From: a bacterium
Lineage (GTDB): Bacteria > Desulfobacterota > Binatia > UBA12015
DNA length: 6,295 bases
Direction: 5' to 3'
NCBI GenBank assembly: GCA_018970825.1
Contig: JAGWVP010000199.1
Span: forward strand, 1-6,295
Under the pieces are notes generated by a model, which did no database searches, was not told the origin of the DNA, and saw nothing but the letters and a program-made list of their open reading frames with translations. The translations under genes were made by a program, and so were the position numbers. How positions within the stretch are numbered: position 1 is the stretch's first letter; the number at the start of each line of letters is the position of its first letter. This document shows positions 1 to 5,409 of the stretch, in pieces.

Positions 1-3
1 GGC

Positions 4-12
4 AGGGGGGGA
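4..12 (+). promoter_or_regulatory. Ribosome-binding site of the glycosyltransferase
   Basis: The purine run AGGGGGGGA ends three bases before the GTG at 16, so its central GGGGG core is about 5-7 bases from the start. It is the only Shine-Dalgarno-like stretch before this frame and supports the GTG start. The window begins here, so an earlier start cannot be fully excluded. Confidence 0.5.
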
Positions 13-15
13 ATC

Positions 16-888
16 GTGAACAAGGCCTCGCGTCCTCGGTACACCGTCGTCATCCTCACCTGGAACTCGAAGCAGCACGTCGGGCCCTGTCTCGACTCGC
101 TCGCCGCGGCGTCGCCGGGCGAGCCCTGCGACGTCATCGTGATCGACAACGGCTCGACCGACGGGACCCCGGAGATCGTGCGGGAACGCGCACCCGGGGC
201 ACGTCTCATCCGCAACCGCGAGAACCGGGGCGTGGCCGCGGCACGCAACCAGGGGCTCGTGCTCGCCCGCACGCCCTACTCGATCATCCTCGACGTCGAC
301 ACGGTGGTGGGGGAGGGGGCCTTCTCCCGGTTGCTCGACTTCATGGAGTCGTCGCCGGACGTCGGCGTCGTCGGGCCGCGTCTCGTCATGCCCGACGGCC
401 ACGTGCAGCCGAGTTGCCAGCTCTTCCCGACGATCGTCGACAAGCTCGTCCGCCAGTTGCCGAACGGGGCGGGCGACCGCTTCCTGCGCGAGGTCGAACT
501 CGCGGACTGGGACCACGACGGGCTGCGCGACATCGACTACGTCGTGGGCGCCTGCCAGGCGATCCGCATGCGGGCGCTCCACTCGGTCGGCTGGCTCGAC
601 GAGCGGATCTTCTACGGCCCGGAGGACGTCGACCTCTGCCTGCGCATGCACCTCGCGGGCTGGCGCGTCGTCTACATGGGCGACGCCGTGGTCAGGCACG
701 AGTGCCAGCGCGTCACCCGGCAGCGCCTCAACATGCTGACCCTGCGGCACATCATGGGACTCGCCCACCTGTTCGCGACCCACCGCTACCTCTTCTCGCG
801 CGAGAGCCTCTACCGCCGCATCGCCGAGGTCGGAAGCCCGAGCCCCCGGCCCCGACCGGCCCACGCGGCGGTTCCGGTCGCCGATTGA
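16..888 (+). CDS. Family-2 glycosyltransferase (rhamnosyltransferase-like)
   Basis: Predicted cytoplasmic or membrane-associated GT-A transferase that moves a sugar from a nucleotide-sugar donor onto a glycan or lipid acceptor, as in O-antigen or exopolysaccharide assembly. The N-terminal strand VVILTWNS (residues 11-18) is followed by VIDNGSTDGT (42-51), the usual nucleotide-binding start of GT2 enzymes. LDVDT (92-96) supplies the DxD-type metal-binding acidic pair. The later block FYGPEDVDLCLR (199-210) holds the ED pair typical of the WbbL/rhamnosyltransferase-like branch, where it is expected to carry the catalytic base. The length of 290 aa is normal for a single-domain GT2, and I see no transmembrane segment. 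The GTG start is supported by a purine-rich AGGGGGGGA just upstream. The C-terminal 20 residues are Pro/Arg/Ala-rich and look like a disordered tail. The stop overlaps the next gene's start. Family assignment is firm; donor and acceptor are unknown. Confidence 0.9.
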   Translation: MNKASRPRYTVVILTWNSKQHVGPCLDSLAAASPGEPCDVIVIDNGSTDGTPEIVRERAPGARLIRNRENRGVAAARNQGLVLARTPYSIILDVDTVVGEGAFSRLLDFMESSPDVGVVGPRLVMPDGHVQPSCQLFPTIVDKLVRQLPNGAGDRFLREVELADWDHDGLRDIDYVVGACQAIRMRALHSVGWLDERIFYGPEDVDLCLRMHLAGWRVVYMGDAVVRHECQRVTRQRLNMLTLRHIMGLAHLFATHRYLFSRESLYRRIAEVGSPSPRPRPAHAAVPVAD

Positions 889-1637
889 GCACGGCCCCGC
901 GCACGGGTCGGCGTCGCGCGGGAGATCCGCGTCCCGACGTTCTCGAGCGCATCGGCCGCGACGTCGTCGCCTGCACGCGCTGCCCGCGGCTGATCGCCCA
1001 CTGCAGGGAGGTCGCGCGGGTTCGTGTCCGTCGACACCGCGACGAGGTCTACTGGGGCCGGCCCGTTCCCTCCTTCGGCGACCCCGGTGCGCGCCTCCTC
1101 GTGCTGGGACTCGCGCCCGCGGCCCACGGGGCGAACCGCACCGGGCGGATGTTCACCGGCGACTCGAGCGGCGACTGGCTCTACCGGGCGCTCCACAAGG
1201 CGGGCTTCGCCGACCGGGCCCGCTCGGTCGCGCGCGACGACGGCCTCGAACTCCGGGGTGCGTGGATCGCCGCGACCGCGCACTGCGCCCCGCCGGACAA
1301 CCGGCCGACGCCGGACGAGATGCGCCGCTGCCAGCCCTTTCTCGAGCGCGAGATCGCGGCGCTCCCGAGCCTGCGCGCCGTGCTCGCGCTCGGTCGCATC
1401 GCCTGGGACGCGGCACTCCGAGTACAGCGGTCGCGCGGCGTCGAGCCGACCGTCCGCGTTGCTTTCGCGCACGGCGCGACGCTCGCGTGGACCGACGGGC
1501 TTCGCATGGTCGGCTCGTACCACCCGAGCCGACAGAACACGCAGACGGGCCGCCTCGACGAGAAGATGCTCGACGAGGCGGTCTTCCTCGCGCGCCGCGC
1601 CTGCGGGCTTCGCGCACTCGTCCGTCCGCGGACCTGA
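885..1637 (+). CDS. udgB: Family-5 uracil-DNA glycosylase (UdgB type)
   Basis: DNA-repair enzyme that removes uracil, and in characterised family-5 members also other deaminated bases, from DNA to start base-excision repair. Four cysteines, CTRC (residues 30 and 33), C134 and C149, match the spacing of the [4Fe-4S] ligands in family-4/5 glycosylases. The motif after the first core strand is GLAPAAHGANRTGR (75-88), followed by FTGD (90-93). This is the family-5 form, with Ala-Pro-Ala where family 4 has an acidic residue (GEAPG). The late motif YHPSRQNTQTGRL (212-224) carries the conserved DNA-contact His. The 250-aa length is normal. The TTG start at 885 is chosen because it overlaps the glycosyltransferase stop (TTGA) and no in-frame ATG precedes the first cysteine pair. 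No good Shine-Dalgarno is seen, so translation probably depends on re-initiation after the upstream gene. The frame stays open upstream into the glycosyltransferase gene, but that part is a shadow. Family call is very secure; the exact start is less so. Confidence 0.93.
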   Translation: MSTAPRTGRRRAGDPRPDVLERIGRDVVACTRCPRLIAHCREVARVRVRRHRDEVYWGRPVPSFGDPGARLLVLGLAPAAHGANRTGRMFTGDSSGDWLYRALHKAGFADRARSVARDDGLELRGAWIAATAHCAPPDNRPTPDEMRRCQPFLEREIAALPSLRAVLALGRIAWDAALRVQRSRGVEPTVRVAFAHGATLAWTDGLRMVGSYHPSRQNTQTGRLDEKMLDEAVFLARRACGLRALVRPRT

Positions 1638-1662
1638 TTCGCCCCGCGGTCCGTCGTCCGCA

Positions 1663-1712
1663 CCGCGTCGCGACGAGCCGCGCGGATCGCCTGCCGCGTC
1701 CGCGACGAGCCG
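1663..1712. repeat. Imperfect direct repeat in the convergent intergenic gap
   Basis: CCGCGTCGCGACGAGCCG at 1663-1680 recurs as CCGCGTCCGCGACGAGCCG at 1694-1712, differing by one inserted C. The copies start 31 bases apart and lie between the glycosylase stop and the stop of the opposite-strand lipoprotein gene. Only two copies are present and the base composition is very skewed, so this may be chance or a small tandem duplication. No function can be assigned. Confidence 0.4.
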
Positions 1713-1713
1713 G

Positions 1714-2091
1714 TCAGGACTTGCCGGCGCGTGCGGCCGCCTCGGCGAGCTTGCCGAGCACCTTGTCGGTGAACATCCCGTCGGCCGTGAGCCCGAGCGA
1801 TCGCTGGAAGGCCTCGAACGCGTTCAGCGTGACGGCGTCGAGCTTGCCGTCGATCGGGCCCTGGTACTCCTTGATCGCGGTGAGCTGTTCCTGGACCCTC
1901 TTCACCACGTCCGGCGAGACCTTCTGGTCGTGAGCGTCGGCGTCGATCGCGCGGATCGCCGCCTTGGCTCTCTCGGCGGCCTCGCGGCCCGCCTTCGAGG
2001 GATCGGCGGCCTGGCAGCCGAGCGACGCGAGGAGGAGCGCGGAGACCGCACCGAGAAGGGCGGTCCGCCCGAAGGTTCGCCGGAAACTCAT
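1714..2091 (-). CDS. Small lipoprotein with peptidoglycan-binding-like domain
   Basis: Predicted envelope lipoprotein of 125 aa. The N-terminus has an Arg-rich n-region (FRRTFGR), a hydrophobic core (residues 11-24) and a lipobox-like SLG-C ending at Cys26. Position -3 is Ser rather than the usual Leu, but the LG-C end is acceptable. Residues 30-60 are Ala/Lys/Glu-rich and charged, probably a helical spacer. Residues about 62-118 match the pattern of the three-helix PG_binding_1 domain: VxRVQxQL, then GPIDGKLDAVT (78-88), FEAFQ (92-96), and GLTADG (100-105). The protein has no catalytic domain, so its likely role is to tie an outer- or inner-membrane lipid anchor to the cell wall, or to act as a partner of a wall enzyme. 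It is convergent with the glycosylase gene and divergent from the oxidoreductase gene, so it is probably monocistronic. The ATG is the only start that keeps the whole signal peptide; no strong ribosome-binding site precedes it. Domain call is good; the role is inferred. Confidence 0.85.
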   Translation of the reverse strand: MSFRRTFGRTALLGAVSALLLASLGCQAADPSKAGREAAERAKAAIRAIDADAHDQKVSPDVVKRVQEQLTAIKEYQGPIDGKLDAVTLNAFEAFQRSLGLTADGMFTDKVLGKLAEAAARAGKS

Positions 2092-2100
2092 GGCCCCGCT

Positions 2101-2128
2101 GCTATCCGCGCGAAGGCGTCGTGGTCAA
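2101..2128 (-). promoter_or_regulatory. Candidate promoter for the lipoprotein gene
   Basis: On the minus strand TTGACC (2128 to 2123) resembles a sigma-70 -35 box. GATAGC (2106 to 2101) follows after 16 bases and shares three central bases with TATAAT. Transcription from it would begin only a few bases before the ATG at 2091, giving an almost leaderless mRNA, which would fit the missing Shine-Dalgarno. The -10 match is weak, so this is tentative. Confidence 0.3.
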
Positions 2129-2180
2129 GCGGCCGTCCGGGGCCGGGGCGACGCGGCTTCCTCGCCGACGGGCGGACGGC

Positions 2181-2186
2181 TATAGC
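2181..2186 (+). promoter_or_regulatory. Candidate -10 box for the oxidoreductase gene
   Basis: TATAGC is a rare AT-containing hexamer in this GC-rich gap and matches four of six bases of a sigma-70 -10 box. It lies 43 bases before the ATG at 2224 and 22 before the alternative GTG at 2203. The expected -35 position (about 2158-2163, TTCCTC) is poor. It would serve the oxidoreductase and possibly the downstream lipoprotein/exporter genes, if these are one transcript. Confidence 0.3.
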
Positions 2187-2223
2187 GCGCGACGGTGGAA
2201 CCGTGGCGATCGTGACCGAGGCC

Positions 2224-3720
2224 ATGCGCCGGGGAAGCGCCGCCCGGCGCTGCGACGTCGCGGTGGTGGGTGCGGGACTCCCCGGGCTGATCTCGGCGTC
2301 GATCCTCGCGCGCGGCGGCGCGCGGGTGGTGCTGCTCGACGTCGCCCGTCGCCCGGGCGGACGACTGCAGACGCTCGCCCACCAGGGGTTCGCGATCGAC
2401 GTGTCGCCGCCCCTGTGGGAGTCCGACGGACTCGTGGAGGCGCTCGCGGCCGCGGGCGTCGCCGCACCGCCGCTCGCGCCGGTGGTCGCGCGGCGCGACG
2501 TGTTCGCGGCCGTGCTCGAGGGCGGGGCGGTGCAGGGCGGCGTGCATCCCCTTCCCGCCCCGGGCACGGTTCCGTCGCCCGCGGTGCTCGAGGCCGTCGC
2601 GTCTCTCGTCGGGGTGAAGCCCCGGGCCTGGGCGCGGATCGGCGAGGCCGCGGGCGAACTGCTCGCGATCGACGACCGGGCGGAACAGGAAGCGGCCGCC
2701 GGCGTCGCTTCGCCCCGCGGGACGCTCGGGGAGTGGGCGGCGTCCCTTTCGCTCGAGCCCGCGATCGCCTCGGGACTTCTCCGCTCTGCCGAGGTGCTCG
2801 GCGCGTGGGACGGGTCGAGGGCGGATGCTCGCCGGGTCGCGCACGGCCTGCGCCGACTCGCGGCGGGCGACGCGACCCACGTCGTTCCCGCGGAGAACGC
2901 CGTGGCGGGTGCACGCGGGCTGATCGACGCGCTGGTGGACGCCGCGGTCGAGGCGGGCGTGGAGATGCGGCTCGGCACCCGCGTGCTCGCGCTCGAAGTC
3001 GACGGCGGCCGCCTGCGCGGGCTCGTCGTGCAGCGCGAAGAACTCCCGTTCCTCGCGACGCTCGAGGCGGATCGCGTCGTGCTCGCGGTGCCGCCCCGTG
3101 CCGCGCGACGGATTCTCCCGGCCCTCGCCCCTGCGCCCCGGGAGGCGCCACCCGCCTCCGGCTCGATGTTCGGCGTCGCGTTCGGCCTCGGCAGGGCCCC
3201 CTGGCCGCAGGATGCTCCGCCGCCTCCGGCCGTTCGCCTGCTCGGCCCGCCGGGCGCGCGAGGGAAAACGGCTGCTCCGGGAACGCCCTCCGCACCGATC
3301 CTTCTCTCCGCGCCGCAGGCGCACGCTCCCGCAACGGCCCCGCCGGGCAAGGCGCTCCTCCTCGCGCACGTGCCGCTCCCGGGAGACGGCCTCGATCGCG
3401 GCGAGACGAAGCGGGTCGAACTGCTCGTGCGTTCGGCCGTTCTCGACCTGCACCCGGGCGTCGAGATCGAGTGGGAGCGGTCGTGGCTCCGTGCCGGGGA
3501 AGCGTGCGACCCCTTCGTCCTGCCTGCGTCGCCCGAACCGCTGACCGCTCCCGCAGGCGTGCACGTCGCCGGATGGGGCGTTCGCCTTGCGCGCTGCGTC
3601 ACCTCCGGCCCTGCCGCGGCGGCCGCGTCGGCCGTCGCCGTCGCGCAGGCGATCGCGAGCGAGCGAGACGAAGGCGCGGAACGCGATGCTTCTCTTGGCA
3701 CGCCCCGGCGCTCGGGCTAG
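2224..3720 (+). CDS. FAD-dependent oxidoreductase, phytoene-desaturase/amine-oxidase superfamily
   Basis: Predicted flavoprotein of 498 aa, a typical length for the superfamily that holds phytoene desaturases, protoporphyrinogen oxidase and flavin amine oxidases. The Rossmann start VAVVGAGLPGLISA (residues 12-25) carries GxGxxG. LLD (37-39) ends the second strand with the acidic residue that binds the adenosine ribose, and RRPGGR (42-47) is the signature that follows in this family. The C-terminal block VHVAGWG (446-452) then TSGPAAAAASA is where members usually have an AGD motif touching the flavin ribityl chain; here Asp is replaced by Trp (W451). I see no membrane segment. The ATG at 2224 sits nine codons before the Rossmann strand. 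An in-frame GTG at 2203, preceded by GGTGGAA, is a real alternative giving 505 aa. Transcribed divergently from the peptidoglycan-binding lipoprotein gene, with 43 bases to the next gene downstream. Substrate unknown: carotenoid, sterol, porphyrin and amine substrates all remain possible. Confidence 0.85.
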   Translation: MRRGSAARRCDVAVVGAGLPGLISASILARGGARVVLLDVARRPGGRLQTLAHQGFAIDVSPPLWESDGLVEALAAAGVAAPPLAPVVARRDVFAAVLEGGAVQGGVHPLPAPGTVPSPAVLEAVASLVGVKPRAWARIGEAAGELLAIDDRAEQEAAAGVASPRGTLGEWAASLSLEPAIASGLLRSAEVLGAWDGSRADARRVAHGLRRLAAGDATHVVPAENAVAGARGLIDALVDAAVEAGVEMRLGTRVLALEVDGGRLRGLVVQREELPFLATLEADRVVLAVPPRAARRILPALAPAPREAPPASGSMFGVAFGLGRAPWPQDAPPPPAVRLLGPPGARGKTAAPGTPSAPILLSAPQAHAPATAPPGKALLLAHVPLPGDGLDRGETKRVELLVRSAVLDLHPGVEIEWERSWLRAGEACDPFVLPASPEPLTAPAGVHVAGWGVRLARCVTSGPAAAAASAVAVAQAIASERDEGAERDASLGTPRRSG

Positions 3721-3751
3721 ATCCGCAAGGCTCGGCGCACGTGGAGGCGCC

Positions 3752-3756
3752 GGAAG
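3752..3756 (+). promoter_or_regulatory. Ribosome-binding site of the NTF2-like lipoprotein
   Basis: GGAAG lies seven bases before the ATG at 3764. It supports that start over earlier in-frame ATGs (for example 3686), which would put an unsuitable Arg-rich stretch ahead of the signal peptide. Confidence 0.45.
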
Positions 3757-3763
3757 ACCCGAC

Positions 3764-4231
3764 ATGCGACACCCGCGACTCCGTTCGATCCCCCTCGCGA
3801 TCGCGTCGGCGCTGCTCTTTTCGGCCTGCAGGGCCGGCGATTCCCGGCCCGAGACCCCGGAGGCGGTCGTCGCGACCTACCTCGGGGCGCTCCGGTCGGG
3901 AAGCTACGCCGCCGCCTACGACACGCTCACGCCGAACATGACGGCGGAGAAGGGCAAGATCGCGTGGGTCGCGGAGCAGACCGCCCTCATGCGCGCCGCC
4001 GACGTGAAGATCCACTCCTTCGAGGTGTTTCCGGCGAGGCCGGAGGGGGACCGGGTCGTCGTCCCGAACCTGCTCAAGTCGAGCGACAAGTTCATCAACA
4101 AGGGCGGGGCGAACGAGTACGAGCTCTACACGCTGGTCCGCGACGGGGCCGGCCGATGGAAGATCGAGCAGCAGCAGCTGGTCGAGAGCGACGGGGTGGC
4201 CGCCTGGTTCCCCGAGAGGGTGCGCGAGTAG
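3764..4231 (+). CDS. Small lipoprotein, probable NTF2-like fold
   Basis: Predicted secreted lipoprotein of 155 aa. It has an Arg-containing n-region (MRHPRLR), a hydrophobic core (residues 9-19) and the lipobox FSAC with Cys22 as the lipidated residue. The mature part begins with TPEAVVATYLGALRSGSYAAAYDTL (first block residues 30-42, second 43-54). This is the helix-plus-'size of pool per step' pattern seen at the start of NTF2-like/DUF4878-type lipoproteins. It ends in strands including YELYTLVRDGAGRWKIEQQQ, also in keeping with that cone-shaped fold. No catalytic residues can be named. Such proteins usually bind a small hydrophobic ligand or serve as an assembly partner. The gene is 43 bases after the oxidoreductase and 58 before the propeller lipoprotein, on the same strand, so it probably belongs to one transcript with the exporter. 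Lipoprotein call is strong; fold is inferred from pattern only. Confidence 0.8.
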   Translation: MRHPRLRSIPLAIASALLFSACRAGDSRPETPEAVVATYLGALRSGSYAAAYDTLTPNMTAEKGKIAWVAEQTALMRAADVKIHSFEVFPARPEGDRVVVPNLLKSSDKFINKGGANEYELYTLVRDGAGRWKIEQQQLVESDGVAAWFPERVRE

Positions 4232-4275
4232 CGCCGAGGCCCGTCGTCCCGCGCCGAAGTTCCCGCGCGGACGTC

Positions 4276-4282
4276 GAGGAGG
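4276..4282 (+). promoter_or_regulatory. Strong ribosome-binding site that sets the propeller start at 4290
   Basis: GAGGAGG is a near-perfect Shine-Dalgarno. It is seven bases from the GTG at 4290 but only one base from the in-frame GTG at 4284, so 4290 is the better start. Confidence 0.8.
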
Positions 4283-4289
4283 TGTGTTC

Positions 4290-5357
4290 GTGACGTCGAA
4301 ACTGCCGAGACTCCTGCCGGCCCTGCCGATGCTCCTGCTCGCGGCCTGCCACGGAGAGGTCGAGATGACGCCGCTCATCGACCGCAAGATCTACATCACC
4401 GACCGATTCTACGACGTCCAGGCGGTGACGCCCGAGCACGTCCTCGTCGTCGGTTACGGCGGCAAGGTGCTCGACTCGCACGACGCGGGCCGCAACTGGG
4501 AGATCCGCAAGAGCGGGACCGACAACGCGCTCTTCAAGGTGCGCCTCGTCGACGGGAAGACCGGCTGGGCGGTCGGCCAGGCGGGGACGATCGTCAAGAC
4601 GACCGACGGCGGCGCCACCTGGGCGCCCCAGCAGAGCGGCACCGAGAACTACCTGTTCGGCTTCGCGGCGCCGAGTGCCGACCACGTGATCGCCGTCGGC
4701 GACAAGGCGACGATCGTCGAGACGAAGGACGGCGGTGCGACCTGGGCGGCCCGGCAATGGGAGGCTCCGAAGTCGGCGGATGCCGCGGCGGGCGGCCCGG
4801 CGGCCGACCAGGACGTCGTGATGCAGGCCCCGACGTTCTACGACGTCGAGTTCGCCGACGACAGGAACGGCTGGATCGTCGGCGAGTTCGGGAAGATCCT
4901 GCGCACGCGCGACGGCGGCGCGACGTGGAAGGAGCAGGAGGGGACGCTCGTCGGCGGAGAGATCGTCGACGCGCTGAGCCTCCCGACCTTCTTCGGCGGA
5001 TGGTTCAACGACGCGAATACGGGGGTCGTGGCGGGCCTCGAGAGCCGCCTCGCCGAGACGGCGAACGGCGGCGACAAGTGGGCGTTCGCCGACGTCGACT
5101 CGAAGGCCGCGGTGCCGCTCTTCTCGGTGAAGACCTTCCCCGACGGTTCGGGCTGGGCGGTGGGCTCGGCCGGGCAGGTGCTGCGCAAGAAGGGGCTCGG
5201 CGAGAACTGGCAGCCGGCCGACATCGGCATGCGGCTCTTCTCCTGGATCCGCCAGGTCGACTTCGCGGACCCCGAGCACGGATGGATGGTCGGCGGCTTC
5301 GGGACGATTCTTCGCACCAAGGACGGCGGGAAGACCTGGGTCCCGATGGCCGCCTGA
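4290..5357 (+). CDS. YCF48/HCF136-like seven-bladed beta-propeller lipoprotein
   Basis: Predicted exported lipoprotein of 355 aa. The lipobox LAAC ends at Cys20 after a hydrophobic core. The rest is a regular beta-propeller: each blade has a GW.VG.xGxIL strand, a (T)xDGGxTW-type turn and a closing strand. Blade-closing tryptophans are at residues 70, 111, 152, 213, 264, 307 and 350, so I count seven blades. Blades 2, 3, 4 and 7 keep a clean DGGxTW; blades 1, 5 and 6 have worn versions. This matches the YCF48/HCF136 family, whose plant and cyanobacterial members assist photosystem II assembly. A photosynthetic role is not implied here. In non-photosynthetic Gram-negative bacteria YCF48-like genes often sit beside RND/MMPL exporters, as here, and are taken to be periplasmic partners. 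An Ala/Gly/Asp-rich stretch (about 157-181) extends the link between blades 3 and 4. The exporter starts 52 bases downstream. Fold secure; role inferred. Confidence 0.92.
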   Translation: MTSKLPRLLPALPMLLLAACHGEVEMTPLIDRKIYITDRFYDVQAVTPEHVLVVGYGGKVLDSHDAGRNWEIRKSGTDNALFKVRLVDGKTGWAVGQAGTIVKTTDGGATWAPQQSGTENYLFGFAAPSADHVIAVGDKATIVETKDGGATWAARQWEAPKSADAAAGGPAADQDVVMQAPTFYDVEFADDRNGWIVGEFGKILRTRDGGATWKEQEGTLVGGEIVDALSLPTFFGGWFNDANTGVVAGLESRLAETANGGDKWAFADVDSKAAVPLFSVKTFPDGSGWAVGSAGQVLRKKGLGENWQPADIGMRLFSWIRQVDFADPEHGWMVGGFGTILRTKDGGKTWVPMAA

Positions 5358-5397
5358 TCGGCCCCGCGACCCCGACGACGAAGCGCCCGACATCGAC

Positions 5398-5403
5398 GAG
5401 GAG
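5398..5403 (+). promoter_or_regulatory. Ribosome-binding site of the RND exporter
   Basis: GAGGAG (within GAGGAGAAG) lies six bases before the GTG at 5410. No ATG is near, so this site fixes the start of the exporter. Confidence 0.75.
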
Positions 5404-5409
5404 AAGCCC

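Noticed and set aside
414..884. In-frame open extension upstream of UdgB
   Set aside because: It lies inside the glycosyltransferase gene in another frame and is low-complexity Arg/Pro/Ala, as expected of a GC-rich shadow frame.
1629..1653. Hairpin CGGACC/GGTCCG around the UdgB stop as a terminator
   Set aside because: The stem is only six pairs with a 13-base loop and no T-run follows. Such inverted repeats are common by chance at this GC content.
1024..2223. In-frame open extension upstream of the oxidoreductase, giving a nominal 898-residue protein
   Set aside because: The added part is Arg/Ser/Pro-rich with no domain pattern. It overlaps the clear UdgB gene and the opposite-strand lipoprotein gene; the Rossmann motif begins just after 2224.
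2088..3765. Two long open frames (537 and 546 codons) antisense to the oxidoreductase
   Set aside because: Composition is dominated by Arg, Ala, Pro and Ser with no recognisable motif. Long antisense frames are routine at this GC content, and the plus-strand gene has real motifs.
4284..4289. GTG at 4284 as the start of the propeller lipoprotein
   Set aside because: It lies one base after the GAGGAGG ribosome-binding site, too close for initiation; GTG 4290 has ideal spacing.
3599..4387. 262-codon open frame antisense to the NTF2-like lipoprotein gene
   Set aside because: The plus-strand frame has a signal peptide, lipobox and ribosome-binding site; the antisense frame shows no motif and spans gene boundaries.
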